Shown here in pieces: positions 47,871 through 57,168 of a DNA stretch of 64,000 nt. Each line of letters begins with the position of its first letter. Position 1 is the first letter of the stretch. The position numbers were made by a program, and so were the translations under genes. This stretch comes from an uncultured Prochlorococcus sp. (GTDB lineage: Bacteria; Cyanobacteriota; Cyanobacteriia; PCC-6307; Cyanobiaceae), in the NCBI GenBank assembly GCA_902560875.1, contig CACENO010000002.1, positions 1-64,000 of the forward strand, read 5' to 3'. A model generated the notes under the pieces. It worked only from the letters and a program-made list of their open reading frames with translations. It did no database searches and was not told the origin of the DNA.

Positions 47871-48072
47871 TAAGATTCAATATCTTTTAGACAGTAGCAA
47901 GTCTTTTGCCGACAGCTATAAATCCGCCAACTTTTTCATCGTAATTTCCTAGAAGAGTTGCTTTTATAAACAAATTCTTTCTTTAGGAATGTAAGAGGAT
48001 ATTGAAGTTCAAAGCAAATTTGTGGCTTACCTTTCTTTTCTAAGTTTTAGCAACAATGAGTAAAGATTAAAT

Positions 48073-48140
48073 ATGCTGAGGGAAACAAACACTTATAGGC
48101 CGTTTTGAATATATGGATTATCAGCATTTATTTTTGCTGC
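48073..48140 (+). ncRNA. Weak candidate small RNA (Yfr2-like motif) in a gap
   Basis: The 322-bp gap 47871-48192 has no ORF. ATGCTGA (48073-48079) and TCAGCAT (48121-48127) can form a stem around a loop starting GGGAAACAAACAC, then TTATTTTT. Yfr2-family cyanobacterial RNAs have a GGAAACA loop motif, as I recall. An alternative short stem CAGCA/TGCTG (48122-48139) competes. Strand and reality are uncertain. Nothing else is seen in this gap. Confidence 0.2.
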
Positions 48141-48192
48141 TCAATTAATTCATACAGGTCTAGAAAAATTTCAGATAGGATTTGAAAAATGT

Positions 48193-48885
48193 TTAGAACT
48201 CTATTCCAGCTTGGGCTTTAATCCCTTTTTCTCTAAAAGGATGGCGGATCAAGGTCATTTCAGTAACAAGATCAGCCTGCTTTATAAGTTCTTCCTTAGC
48301 ACCTCTACCTGTAAGAACAACATGTGTCAAAGGTGGTCGCTCTGAAAGACCATTTAATACATCTTCTACAGAAAGATAACCAAGCTTTATTGCGATGTTG
48401 ATTTCGTCAAGAATTACTAGCTTGTAATTTTTATCTCTTAAGTAGTTTTGTGATTGTTTCCAAGCATTGGAAACTAGTTCTTGATCTCTAGATCTGTCTT
48501 GTGTTTCCCAAGTAAAACCTTCTCCAAGAGCATGCCAACTTAAGTTTTGGCCAAAAATTTTAAGTGCCTTTGCCTCTCCTGGCTCCCATCCACCTTTAAT
48601 GAATTGAATTATCGCTACACGTTCCCCATGTCCAAGAGTTCTTAATGCCATTCCAAGTGCAGCAGTAGTTTTTCCTTTCCCATTGCCAGAGAAAATCACA
48701 AGAAGGCCTTTTTCTTTGTCCCTTTGTTCGACTCTTTTTCGTTGAACTTCTTTCCTTCGCTTCATTCGTTGCTGATAGCTTTTGTCAGTCGGTTCGTTGC
48801 TCAATGCCCCCCCCATGCCAAGCTCAGCTGCATTTTGGTCCAGTTCATTAATAGTCTTCGAGTCAGGATTGAAGTCATTTTCCAT
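48193..48885 (-). CDS. cobO: Cob(I)alamin adenosyltransferase (CobO/BtuR family)
   Basis: Forms the adenosyl-cobalt bond of coenzyme B12; 230 residues. P-loop FSGNGKGKTTAALGMALRTLG, followed by VAIIQFIKGGW and VILDEINIAI, then LTGRGAKEELIKQADLVTEM at the end. The N-terminal 45 residues (NPDSKTINELDQNAAELGMGGAL) are an extra tail and include an eight-G run (C on the plus strand, 48807-48814). Part of B12 synthesis with cobK. Confidence 0.95.
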   Translation of the reverse strand: MENDFNPDSKTINELDQNAAELGMGGALSNEPTDKSYQQRMKRRKEVQRKRVEQRDKEKGLLVIFSGNGKGKTTAALGMALRTLGHGERVAIIQFIKGGWEPGEAKALKIFGQNLSWHALGEGFTWETQDRSRDQELVSNAWKQSQNYLRDKNYKLVILDEINIAIKLGYLSVEDVLNGLSERPPLTHVVLTGRGAKEELIKQADLVTEMTLIRHPFREKGIKAQAGIEF

Positions 48886-49012
48886 GCGGTTTTTTTGGTA
48901 TATTCTTGGTGTTTAAGCTCTACTCTATAATTAATTCTTTTATATTTAACAAATTTATTAAATATCAATGAAAAGTATTTCGTAAATGATTACAGCTGAA
49001 ATTTGGAGATTG

Positions 49013-50173
49013 TTAGGCAATTTTTCTTGCCAGTGCATCATCTACTGCTTTTTGTTGATCTCTACGAGTGATCCAATGGTGATATGTTTTGTTGTGAATT
49101 GAAACTGAATGCCCCATCATTCTTGCCGCTACAGAGTCAGGCAGACCTATATGAATAGTCCTTATAGCCCAAGCATGTCTAAGGTCATATGGAGTTAATT
49201 GCAAATTATATCTATGAAATTGTTCTGTAACACGTCTTCCTACTTTTTGAAGAGTAGTCGAATTCAGGTCGGTTTTAATCGAAGGAAGTGCTTTTGGATT
49301 TTTTGCAAGTTGCTCTAGATTGAATAGAGTAAACCATGAAGGATGAAATGGCCAAACTTGATGTTCCCCTGTTTTTGTATTTGGTAAAACTCTTATAACC
49401 TTATCTCCATCATTAGTGAGGCCAGAAAAATCGCAAAAGAATACCTCGTGGTTCCTGAGTCCATATGTAGCCATTAAGCCATAAGCTAATCTCCATTTTG
49501 GATTTGGTATTTGCAACCAAGTTTCTTTAATTTGATTGTCACTAGGTAATTTGCGAAAGTGAGCTTTATGGAGACCATATCCATTGCCATTAGCTCTCCA
49601 ATTATCGGGAAGTTGTAGTTCTAGATAATTTGCAAAGGCAGAAAGTGCTGTTGCACATTGTTGTCGACTGCGACTATTCTCAGAATAACTTGTAAGAGTT
49701 TTATTGAATAGATTAACATTTAATTTGCAAGTTTCTTTCATACCAATCCTCATGAGACGGTTTAAATAGGGAAGGTAAGCAGAATTCCATGTTGTTATTG
49801 TTCCTGATTTAGACCTTTTTCGAAGTGGGTCTGAGAAAAAAGCTGATTTGAAATTCTCTAATTTCTCATGGTCAGGGGACTCAGTTTTTTGAAGACTTTT
49901 TGAATGCTGATTGTTGCCCCAGTGGTTCCAATTGAATTGATTTTGATTTAGTTGAAAGAGCACCATCTCGAGTATCTTTTGTGCTTGCATGAGGCCTTCA
50001 TGGTCTGCTTTTAAACGCAGACTGATTCGCTGAACCTTTGTTTCCATTGCATTTGAGCGAGAAGGCAGTGGGCCTCGAAGATTGAGTAGGTCACCTCTTT
50101 TCTCAATTCTCAAACGAACAGCGCTCTTGGCAAGATCTTCATTGATTTTGGAAAGCTCAATATTTGGGTCCAT
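49013..50173 (-). CDS. Tyrosine recombinase / integrase-family protein
   Basis: The protein has 386 residues. An N-terminal helical DNA-binding part is followed by a catalytic domain: R240 (GLRNHE), K267 (NTKTGE), R332 in PYDLRHAW, H355 in MMGHS, and nucleophile Y364 in NKTYHHW. The His of the HxxR box is Tyr (Y329), a substitution seen in other active recombinases. No phage genes, attachment repeats or tRNA flank it; cobO and hemH are the neighbours. It is probably a resident recombinase rather than a phage remnant. Confidence 0.82.
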   Translation of the reverse strand: MDPNIELSKINEDLAKSAVRLRIEKRGDLLNLRGPLPSRSNAMETKVQRISLRLKADHEGLMQAQKILEMVLFQLNQNQFNWNHWGNNQHSKSLQKTESPDHEKLENFKSAFFSDPLRKRSKSGTITTWNSAYLPYLNRLMRIGMKETCKLNVNLFNKTLTSYSENSRSRQQCATALSAFANYLELQLPDNWRANGNGYGLHKAHFRKLPSDNQIKETWLQIPNPKWRLAYGLMATYGLRNHEVFFCDFSGLTNDGDKVIRVLPNTKTGEHQVWPFHPSWFTLFNLEQLAKNPKALPSIKTDLNSTTLQKVGRRVTEQFHRYNLQLTPYDLRHAWAIRTIHIGLPDSVAARMMGHSVSIHNKTYHHWITRRDQQKAVDDALARKIA

Positions 50174-50221
50174 TTATATAAGTTTTTTAGCTAGCTTTAC
50201 GTTTGTGAGGGCTTTCCTCAA

Positions 50222-50231
50222 CCCCCCCCCC
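50222..50231 (+). repeat. Ten-C tract upstream of hemH
   Basis: A run of ten C lies 18-27 bases before the hemH ATG, so within or next to its leader. This is rare in AT-rich DNA. Length changes could affect translation or transcription of hemH, or it may be a fixed element. Confidence 0.75.
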
Positions 50232-50248
50232 TCGAAATTTCTTCTTCA

Positions 50249-51424
50249 ATGGCTCGGATAGGCATCCTCTTGATGAATCTTGGAGGACCTGAGCGGATAC
50301 AGGATGTCGGACCTTTTTTATATAACTTGTTTTCTGATCCAGAGATCATCAGGTTGCCGCTTTCTTCTCTGCAAAAACCTCTTGCTTGGTGGATAAGTAC
50401 CCTTCGCAGCAGAAAGTCAGAGAGAGCATATAGAGCAATTGGAGGAGGTTCTCCATTGCGACGGATAACTGAGCAGCAGGCCAGAGAGTTACAAAGTGCA
50501 CTTCGTTCAAGGGGTATTGATGCAACGAGTTATGTGGCAATGCGTTACTGGCATCCTTTCACTGAGTCAGCTGTTGCTGATATCAAGGCAGATGGAATAA
50601 GCCAGGTTGTTGTTCTTCCTCTATACCCTCATTTTTCTATTAGTACAAGTGGATCTAGTTTTAGAGAATTAAGTCGCTTACATGAAAAAGATAATGAATT
50701 TCAGCAAATTCCAATTCGGTGCATTCGAAGTTGGTATGACCATCCGGGTTATGTGCATGCGATGGCTGAGTTAATTGCTGAACAGATTGCTTTGTGTGAA
50801 TTGCCTGATGAGGCGCATGTCTTCTTTAGCGCGCATGGTGTCCCGAAAATTTATGTAGAAGAGGCAGGTGATCCCTATCAGAAAGAAATAGAAACTTGCT
50901 CAAGATTGATTATGGATGAACTTGAAAGAGCTTTAGGAAATCGCAACCCTTCAAGTCTTTCTTATCAGAGTCGTGTTGGTCCTGAGGAATGGCTGCAACC
51001 ATATACAGAAGAGGTCTTGGCCAAGCTTGGCAAGGAGGGAACAAGAGAATTAGTAGTAGTACCTATTAGCTTTGTCAGTGAACATATCGAAACTCTTCAG
51101 GAAATAGATATTGAATATAGATTATTAGCCAAGGAGTGTGGAATTGTTAATTTTAGAAGAGTTCGAGCATTAGATACTTATCCATTATTTATACAAGGAC
51201 TTGCAGATTTAGTTGCAGCTACTTTAAAAGCTCCAGAAATTAGTTTGCAAGATGTAGCAAAACTCCCTTCTGGAGTTAAGTTATATCCACAAGAGAAATG
51301 GCAATGGGGCTGGAATAATAGTTCAGAGGTTTGGAATGGACGTGTAGCAATGATTCTTTTTCTAGAATTTCTATTGGAGATAATTGGTGGGAATGGACCT
51401 TTACATATGATAGGTCTTTTGTAA
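50249..51424 (+). CDS. hemH: Ferrochelatase with chlorophyll-a/b-binding-type C-terminal tail
   Basis: Inserts iron into protoporphyrin IX; 391 residues. Start [20 protein letters not shown]; catalytic His in [10 protein letters not shown] and in [13 protein letters not shown]; catalytic Glu in [11 protein letters not shown]. The last 43 residues (349-391) add a membrane helix of the Hlip/CAB type: [18 protein letters not shown]. This tail is known in cyanobacterial and plant type II ferrochelatases and may couple heme synthesis to pigment state. Start ATG at 50249 is preceded by a ten-C tract. Confidence 0.96.
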   Translation: MARIGILLMNLGGPERIQDVGPFLYNLFSDPEIIRLPLSSLQKPLAWWISTLRSRKSERAYRAIGGGSPLRRITEQQARELQSALRSRGIDATSYVAMRYWHPFTESAVADIKADGISQVVVLPLYPHFSISTSGSSFRELSRLHEKDNEFQQIPIRCIRSWYDHPGYVHAMAELIAEQIALCELPDEAHVFFSAHGVPKIYVEEAGDPYQKEIETCSRLIMDELERALGNRNPSSLSYQSRVGPEEWLQPYTEEVLAKLGKEGTRELVVVPISFVSEHIETLQEIDIEYRLLAKECGIVNFRRVRALDTYPLFIQGLADLVAATLKAPEISLQDVAKLPSGVKLYPQEKWQWGWNNSSEVWNGRVAMILFLEFLLEIIGGNGPLHMIGLL

Positions 51425-51717
51425 TCACCTTCGTAAAGTTTTTGTTGTCTTGTGAATCTGATTCCATAAGGTGGATAGTGACTTTCTCAATAATATTTTG
51501 AACTTATAAGTAAACCTAGGCAGCTAAAGTACAAATTTATTAGGACATTATTTATGAAATTATAGATATATACAAGGAATTAATTATTTTCAATTGATTT
51601 GTACTTGCTTTTGGTTTTGAGAAGTTTTTTGTTTCTCCTTTCGCTGATCTTGCTTATATTGAAGAAATCCTAAAATTATTTTTCTTTTGAGATCCTGAAA
51701 AAAAAATTAAATTCTAC

Positions 51718-53556
51718 ATGTCATTTTTGGCAGTGATTGAGCACAATGAGCATAAAAGTCTTAACCTTAAGAATCACACATCATTTACTTCTTCAGTGAC
51801 CCTGACTTCTTCACCTAAATCCCTAGGTGATATAAAAAAGCAGGAGCATCGACGCATGAATGGGGCTGATGCCTTATTAGATGCTCTTCGCAGACATGGG
51901 GTTGATACTGTTTTTGGTTATCCAGGGGGTGCAATTCTTCCTATTTACGATGCTGTTCATAAAGCAGAAGAAGCAGGGTGGTTTAAACACATTCTTGTCC
52001 GCCATGAGCAAGGTGGGGCTCATGCTGCAGATGGTTTTGCACGGTCTACTGGAAAAGTAGGGGTTTGTTTTGGTACTTCAGGACCCGGTGCTACCAATCT
52101 CGTTACAGGGATTGCAACTGCACAAATGGATTCTGTTCCATTGGTTGTAATTACAGGTCAAGTCCCTCGGCCTGCCATAGGAACTGACGCTTTTCAGGAA
52201 ACTGATATTTTTGGCATAACATTGCCTATTGTCAAACATTCATGGGTTGTAAGGGATCCTTCGGACATAGCCTCTGTTGTATCGCAAGCGTTTTTGATTG
52301 CCGCTTCAGGTCGTCCAGGCCCTGTACTTATAGATATTCCAAAGGATGTTGGTCAGGAAATCTTTGATTATTTCCCTGTAGAGCCAGGTTCTGTTTCTCC
52401 TCCTGGGTTTCAGCTGCCTTTAGATCCAGACCCTTTGGCAATATCTTCAGCCTTAGAGCTGATCGAACAAGCTCAACGTCCACTCCTTTATGTAGGGGGA
52501 GGAGTGATTTCCGCTTCTGCTCATGAAAGCCTAGCTTCGATTGCAAAACGTTATCAGTTACCAGTCACTACCACATTGATGGGAAAGGGCGCTTTTGATG
52601 AGCGCGATTATCTTTCTCTTGGAATGTTGGGGATGCATGGAACTGCATACGCGAACTTTGCAGTAACTGAATGTGATTTGCTTATAGCTATTGGGGCACG
52701 TTTTGATGATCGAGTCACTGGCAAATTAGATACATTTGCTCCACTAGCGAAAGTAATACATTTTGAAATTGATCCAGCTGAAGTTAGTAAAAATCGAATT
52801 GCAGATGTAGCTGTTTTGGGTGATGTAAAACAAAGTCTTATAAAGTTGGATGAGTTAAGCAAGCAGAAGAAGTTTGAACCAAAAACGTCTTCATGGTTGG
52901 CGCTTATTGATTCTTGGAAAGAAAAATATCCATTGATAGTTCCTCCCATGGAAGGCGAGATTTATCCACAAGAAGTTCTATTAGCAATTAGAGATTTGTC
53001 ACGTGATTCTTATATCACTACTGATGTTGGACAGCATCAAATGTGGGCTGCTCAGTATCTGCTGAATGGCCCAAGACAGTGGATTAGCAGCGGAGGTTTG
53101 GGCACAATGGGATTTGGTATGCCTGCTGCTTTAGGTGTGCAAGTTGCACTACCTGAGAAACAAGTTATTTGCGTTGCAGGAGATGCAAGTATCCTTATGA
53201 ACATTCAAGAGCTAGGAACTATTGCGCAACATAAATTACCAGTAAAAGTGGTGATTGTTAATAATCATTGGCAAGGGATGGTAAGACAATGGCAAGAAAG
53301 TTTTTATGAGGAAAGATATTCAGCTTCTGATATGTTGCCTGGGAGCCCTGATTTTGTGGCTTTAGCAAAGGCCTTTGGCGTTGGAGGAATGATAATTCAT
53401 GAGCGTAAAGATTTAAATTCAAAACTTAAAGAAGCTTTTAATGATCCTGGTCCAATGCTTATAGATATTCGTGTTCGCAGAGGAGAAAATTGTTATCCGA
53501 TGGTCCCTCCAGGTAAAAGTAATGCCCAAATGGTTGGCCTTCCCTCTCGACCATAG
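51718..53556 (+). CDS. ilvB: Acetolactate synthase, large subunit
   Basis: First step of branched-chain amino acid synthesis; TPP and FAD enzyme. Motifs: GVDTVFGYPGGAILPIYDA, catalytic Glu in VRHEQGGAHAADG, AIGARFDDRVTGK, and TPP motif GDASILMNIQEL...NNHWQGMVRQW. The ATG at 51718 gives 612 residues; a GTG at 51796 gives 586 and begins TLTSSPKS as in close relatives, so the latter may be the true start. A 293-bp gap precedes it, with no gene seen. Confidence 0.95.
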   Translation: MSFLAVIEHNEHKSLNLKNHTSFTSSVTLTSSPKSLGDIKKQEHRRMNGADALLDALRRHGVDTVFGYPGGAILPIYDAVHKAEEAGWFKHILVRHEQGGAHAADGFARSTGKVGVCFGTSGPGATNLVTGIATAQMDSVPLVVITGQVPRPAIGTDAFQETDIFGITLPIVKHSWVVRDPSDIASVVSQAFLIAASGRPGPVLIDIPKDVGQEIFDYFPVEPGSVSPPGFQLPLDPDPLAISSALELIEQAQRPLLYVGGGVISASAHESLASIAKRYQLPVTTTLMGKGAFDERDYLSLGMLGMHGTAYANFAVTECDLLIAIGARFDDRVTGKLDTFAPLAKVIHFEIDPAEVSKNRIADVAVLGDVKQSLIKLDELSKQKKFEPKTSSWLALIDSWKEKYPLIVPPMEGEIYPQEVLLAIRDLSRDSYITTDVGQHQMWAAQYLLNGPRQWISSGGLGTMGFGMPAALGVQVALPEKQVICVAGDASILMNIQELGTIAQHKLPVKVVIVNNHWQGMVRQWQESFYEERYSASDMLPGSPDFVALAKAFGVGGMIIHERKDLNSKLKEAFNDPGPMLIDIRVRRGENCYPMVPPGKSNAQMVGLPSRP

Positions 53557-53648
53557 CTTGTAGTGGACATTATTCGCAAATGTAAATCAGGTGCTCTTAT
53601 TACAGATTTTGAGTATAAGTTTTAACCATAATATGGATCTTCTTATTA

Positions 53649-53996
53649 ATGAAAAAATTTGTTGAGGTCATTTTAATTTTATTTATTTTTCTGTTGTGTT
53701 CTCCATTGAATTTATTTGCCGCAGAAATATTACAAGTGCGTACTTCATCTCTCTTTCAAATAGGAGATCGGAATAGGAGCTATACTGTAAAACTTTCCTG
53801 CGTAGATATTGATGCCTCCTCTGAAGAAATGGCAGTAAAGTGGCTTAGATTAAAGCTCCCCAGGAGAAGTAAAATAAACTTAAGGCCAGAAAGGGTTGAT
53901 GATGGCATTTTATTCTCTAAAATATATCTAATTGATAGCAATGAAGATATTGCTCTTCAACTCTCTTTAGAAGGCTTGGCTAATTATACTTGTTGA
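53649..53996 (+). CDS. Secreted SNase-like (thermonuclease-fold) small protein
   Basis: The protein has 115 residues. Signal-like N-terminus (KKFVEVILILFIFLLCSPLNLFAA). The rest resembles a shortened staphylococcal nuclease-type OB fold (VKLSCVDIDASSEEMAVKWLRLKLPRRSKINLRPE) ending in LSLEGLANYTC. The catalytic Arg of the strand after the turn is not evident, so nuclease activity is doubtful. Stands between ilvB and pgeF. I see related sequence patterns, but the match is weak. Confidence 0.6.
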   Translation: MKKFVEVILILFIFLLCSPLNLFAAEILQVRTSSLFQIGDRNRSYTVKLSCVDIDASSEEMAVKWLRLKLPRRSKINLRPERVDDGILFSKIYLIDSNEDIALQLSLEGLANYTC

Positions 53997-54054
53997 GTAT
54001 TTAAATTAAATTATTTTAGCTATAAGTATTGATATCTTTCGTTTTAATGAATCT

Positions 54055-54813
54055 TTAACTCTTGTTTGCTATTCCACTCCATTGTCTTGATTTGATTTGA
54101 TCCCTGCGCCATGAATTGAATTTCTTTTCGTTCTTGAAAGTGCATAAGGGACAGGAATGAATTTGATTAGACTTTACCCCTGCATTATTTAATTGAAAAA
54201 CCGCACAAGATTTTAGATCTAGTTTGAATTCATTATTTGTTCTTTTGACTAGTCCTGAGGAAATCAAATTGTAAACTCGATCTTTAATATCTATTGCTAA
54301 ATCGTCGTTAATACTTTGATGAACTAATTTTAATATTTCCATACCTACTGGATAGTTAACACCATTAATTGATGGTCCTAGAACAAAAATTATTGTTTCT
54401 GTTGATATTCCAAAAGAGTTTAGTTTCCTAATGCTGTTTATTATAATTCCGTTGGCAATTCCTCTCCATCCTGCATGTATAGCCGCAACAGAGCCAGTTT
54501 GTTGATCTGCAATTAGTAGAGGAATGCAATCCGCAGTGTATATCCATAAACTTTGATTCTTCTCATCACTAACTAATCCATCTGCCTCTGGCCAGGGATA
54601 GACGGATTTTTGGGAGGCTCTAATTATTTTTGATCCATGTACTTGCCTAACTCTATGAATACTAGCTTTTGGATTTAATAAATATGCTTGGTCTGTTAAA
54701 TCATTTTCTTTCCATTCTTTAGTGAAAAATCCATGGTGAAAGCCTTCATTTAGAAGTGCCTTGGATTGAAGGAATGAGCCTTGTTTGGAAATTTTCCAAA
54801 TCCAATCTTTCAT
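54055..54813 (-). CDS. pgeF: Peptidoglycan editing factor PgeF (YfiH/laccase-domain family)
   Basis: The protein has 252 residues. Metal-site motifs YTADCIPLLI (Cys) and AIHAGWRGIANGII (His), and the start RVRQVHGSKII. The family was long called polyphenol oxidase; better evidence in E. coli points to removal of wrong L-Ser in cell-wall peptides. It converges with the SNase-like gene. Upstream on the same strand comes the Tab2 gene. Confidence 0.88.
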   Translation of the reverse strand: MKDWIWKISKQGSFLQSKALLNEGFHHGFFTKEWKENDLTDQAYLLNPKASIHRVRQVHGSKIIRASQKSVYPWPEADGLVSDEKNQSLWIYTADCIPLLIADQQTGSVAAIHAGWRGIANGIIINSIRKLNSFGISTETIIFVLGPSINGVNYPVGMEILKLVHQSINDDLAIDIKDRVYNLISSGLVKRTNNEFKLDLKSCAVFQLNNAGVKSNQIHSCPLCTFKNEKKFNSWRRDQIKSRQWSGIANKS

Positions 54814-54877
54814 CTTTTCCGAATTGATCTCCTATTAGAAATTTTTAGTGTTGTTTCTTCCGTAGATAATTTGATGC

Positions 54878-55774
54878 TTAGAAATCTGGAATATCTCTAA
54901 GCATCCAAAAACCGGCAAAGATTTGTTCCTCTGGTGTGCTTTGGACTGAAATGAATTGAAGTCCAGAGAGATGCGCCCTTGAATTATCAAGTGCTTTCGC
55001 CGCCTCCTTCGCAGTTTCTTTCGTCATCTCTGTCACAATCCAACGATCATCTTGCCCTGCTTCCAGAAGTAGTTGGTTTTCTTCTATTACTAATTTCACT
55101 GGGTCGAGGCCACCTAGCCAGCCAGCTAAAGCCAGTGCTCGAGTTTTGCTAAAGAGTCTTAAGCCTGGAACAGGTAGTGATTCTTTAAAGGTTCCTTTTA
55201 TAGGAAGAAGTCCTCTGAACTCTATAGGCCATTCTTCTGCTTCTTGAAATATTCCCAAAGGAAGAGAAGCAAAAGTCCATGCATCTCCTCTAACGGCCTC
55301 GGGAAGTGGAACAGGTTGATTAAGGATCCTTGCTGGTGGTGGAGCTATTGGTCCTGACATATAGCCTTTTTGATTTGGATAAAGATCCTTTTCCCGTTGA
55401 GAAAGCCAATCTGCAAGTGCAAAAGTTCGACGACTAGAAATAACCTCTATTCCGACATTTGCTGCTGCCTTGGTAACCATAGTTTTCATGGATGTTCGCC
55501 AGCAACGAAGTCTTTGAGGTGCTTCCCACCCTTCTTCTAGGGCATCATTTAGTGCTTCTTTAAGCGCGACTGCTAGCCAAATAGAATTGACTTCTCCTGC
55601 AGGACATATCTTTTCCCATCTAAAGGCTTTAGCGCTTTTAATTTCCTCAGTATTAGTGATCAGGAGCTCCCAACGTTTCTTCCCGTCAGGCTCAAGGATC
55701 GGTCTTGAGTAGAAATCAAGCTCCCAATCTGCCTTGGAGGGTTGAGAGAACTTTTCTTGAGGATCTGGAGACAT
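54878..55774 (-). CDS. Tab2/Atab2-family RNA-binding protein
   Basis: The protein has 298 residues. The start ADWELDFYSRPILEPDGKKRWELLI and the later WLSQREKDLYPNQKGYM and FAGFWMLRDIPDF patterns fit Tab2, a chloroplast and cyanobacterial family that supports translation or assembly of photosystem proteins (in plants, psaB). It starts three bases after the S1-domain gene and is probably cotranscribed. It is about 100 residues shorter than plant Tab2, which has a transit peptide. Confidence 0.9.
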   Translation of the reverse strand: MSPDPQEKFSQPSKADWELDFYSRPILEPDGKKRWELLITNTEEIKSAKAFRWEKICPAGEVNSIWLAVALKEALNDALEEGWEAPQRLRCWRTSMKTMVTKAAANVGIEVISSRRTFALADWLSQREKDLYPNQKGYMSGPIAPPPARILNQPVPLPEAVRGDAWTFASLPLGIFQEAEEWPIEFRGLLPIKGTFKESLPVPGLRLFSKTRALALAGWLGGLDPVKLVIEENQLLLEAGQDDRWIVTEMTKETAKEAAKALDNSRAHLSGLQFISVQSTPEEQIFAGFWMLRDIPDF

Positions 55775-55777
55775 GTC

Positions 55778-57097
55778 TTAATTAAGTGGTTTTTGTTCTT
55801 TTTCTTGTTCTTTTTCTTGAGCCTTTTTCTGTTCTTGTTCTTTAATGACTTTGCGAACTTTTTCCGCACGTTCAGAAGCTTCTGACATTACTTTCTCCTT
55901 TTCAGCAATTAATTCACCAGGAGGACCCTCTAATAGAGCAGTATTTAAACTTATCCTTCCCCTGGCTGCATCAAGTTCTGTAATAAGAGCTTTTACCCGG
56001 TCACCTTGATTAAAAACTTCTCTTAAAGATCTAAAAGTACCATTAGTGATCATTGAATGATGCAATAAACCACTTATTCCTCCTAAATCAATAAAGAAAC
56101 CATAGGGCTTAATGGCGACTACTTGTCCTTCTACTAGATTTCCGATCTCTAATTTAGAGAAAAGAGCTGCAATTGCGGCTTTCTTTTCAGAAAGCACTAG
56201 CTTTCTTGTCTCTGGATTTACCTCAAGGAATGCAACTCCAATAGTTTTACCTACAAGTGCTTCATGATTCTCTCCATCTTCAAGTTGAGAACGGGGTATG
56301 AAGCCCCTAAGACCCTCTAAATCACAGGTAACACCGCCTCGATTGAATCCGTTTACTTTTACTTGAACAACCTTTCCTTCTGATTCGAGTTGTTGAACTT
56401 TTTCCCAACTTTTTCTTAGTTCAAGAGCTCTACAGCTAATAGTGACCATTCCATCTGCATTTTGTTCCCCTGTAACTAAAACTTCAACTTGCAGACCTTT
56501 TGGAAAACGCTCTTTGATGTTGGTTATCACACCTAGACCACATTCTTTTTTTGGCATGAAGCCTGGAGCTTTACCCCCGATATCAACATATACCCCATCA
56601 CTATCTACATTTATTACAGCACCTATGGCTTTTTCCCCTGTATTACCTATAGGTTCATTTTCATCTAAAGCAGCCAAGAAGGCATCTTCATCAAAATCAA
56701 AGTCGTCGACACTTCTTGTTTGGATAGTGCTTGCTTGATTGTTAAAGGGATTTAGCGATTTACGTAATGAAGAAGATTTTTTTGATTGGTCTGGAGGCCC
56801 CAATAAGTCAGCCATGCTGACCCCCTCAAGGTCAGCATCATCAATGTTTTGCTCAATTAACTCTCCAGTATTGAATTTTGATTGCGTGTTGCCTTGAGGT
56901 TGACCTTGGAGATTGTGAGTGTTGTCCTGATTTGCATTGGTTTGCAAATAAGTGTTTTCGGCCTTTTCCTTAAGACTTTTCTCGTCTTCCTTACGCTTGA
57001 TATGCATTACCTGCGGAGGCTTTCGTGAAGCCTCCGCAGGGTTTTGCTTGGAAGGTCTGTTTGGTCTGTTTGGCTGCGGAATGTCTGATCCGGCCAT
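55778..57097 (-). CDS. S1-domain RNA-binding protein (ribosomal S1-like)
   Basis: The protein has 439 residues. After a disordered N-terminus (about 1-140, Ser/Pro/Asn/Gln-rich), three S1 repeats follow: EKAIGAVINVDSDGVYVDIGGKAPGF, VVQVKVNGFNRGGVTCDLEGLRGFIPRSQ, and VEGQVVAIKPYGFFIDLGGISGLLHHS. A Glu/Lys/Gln-rich tail ends the protein (KEQEKEQKPLN). It is smaller than E. coli S1 and probably the cyanobacterial S1-like protein (sometimes called Nbp1). The start is divergent from the creatininase gene. Confidence 0.9.
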   Translation of the reverse strand: MAGSDIPQPNRPNRPSKQNPAEASRKPPQVMHIKRKEDEKSLKEKAENTYLQTNANQDNTHNLQGQPQGNTQSKFNTGELIEQNIDDADLEGVSMADLLGPPDQSKKSSSLRKSLNPFNNQASTIQTRSVDDFDFDEDAFLAALDENEPIGNTGEKAIGAVINVDSDGVYVDIGGKAPGFMPKKECGLGVITNIKERFPKGLQVEVLVTGEQNADGMVTISCRALELRKSWEKVQQLESEGKVVQVKVNGFNRGGVTCDLEGLRGFIPRSQLEDGENHEALVGKTIGVAFLEVNPETRKLVLSEKKAAIAALFSKLEIGNLVEGQVVAIKPYGFFIDLGGISGLLHHSMITNGTFRSLREVFNQGDRVKALITELDAARGRISLNTALLEGPPGELIAEKEKVMSEASERAEKVRKVIKEQEQKKAQEKEQEKEQKPLN

Positions 57098-57168
57098 GGG
57101 GCCCTGTGGTCATTGATGGTCATTCTGACAGGCAAGGTTAATTTGTTTAAAGTCGCTGTGGTGATGGT

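Noticed and set aside
49013..50173. Prophage or genomic island marked by the integrase-type gene
   Set aside because: Only one recombinase gene is present. The neighbours cobO and hemH are ordinary core genes, composition is unchanged, and no direct repeats, tRNA or phage genes were seen.
55660..55869. Lys-rich 69-residue ORF across the Tab2 / S1-like gene junction
   Set aside because: A shifted frame of the Glu/Lys-rich end of the S1-like gene; repeats such as KNKKKNK are produced by that low-complexity DNA.
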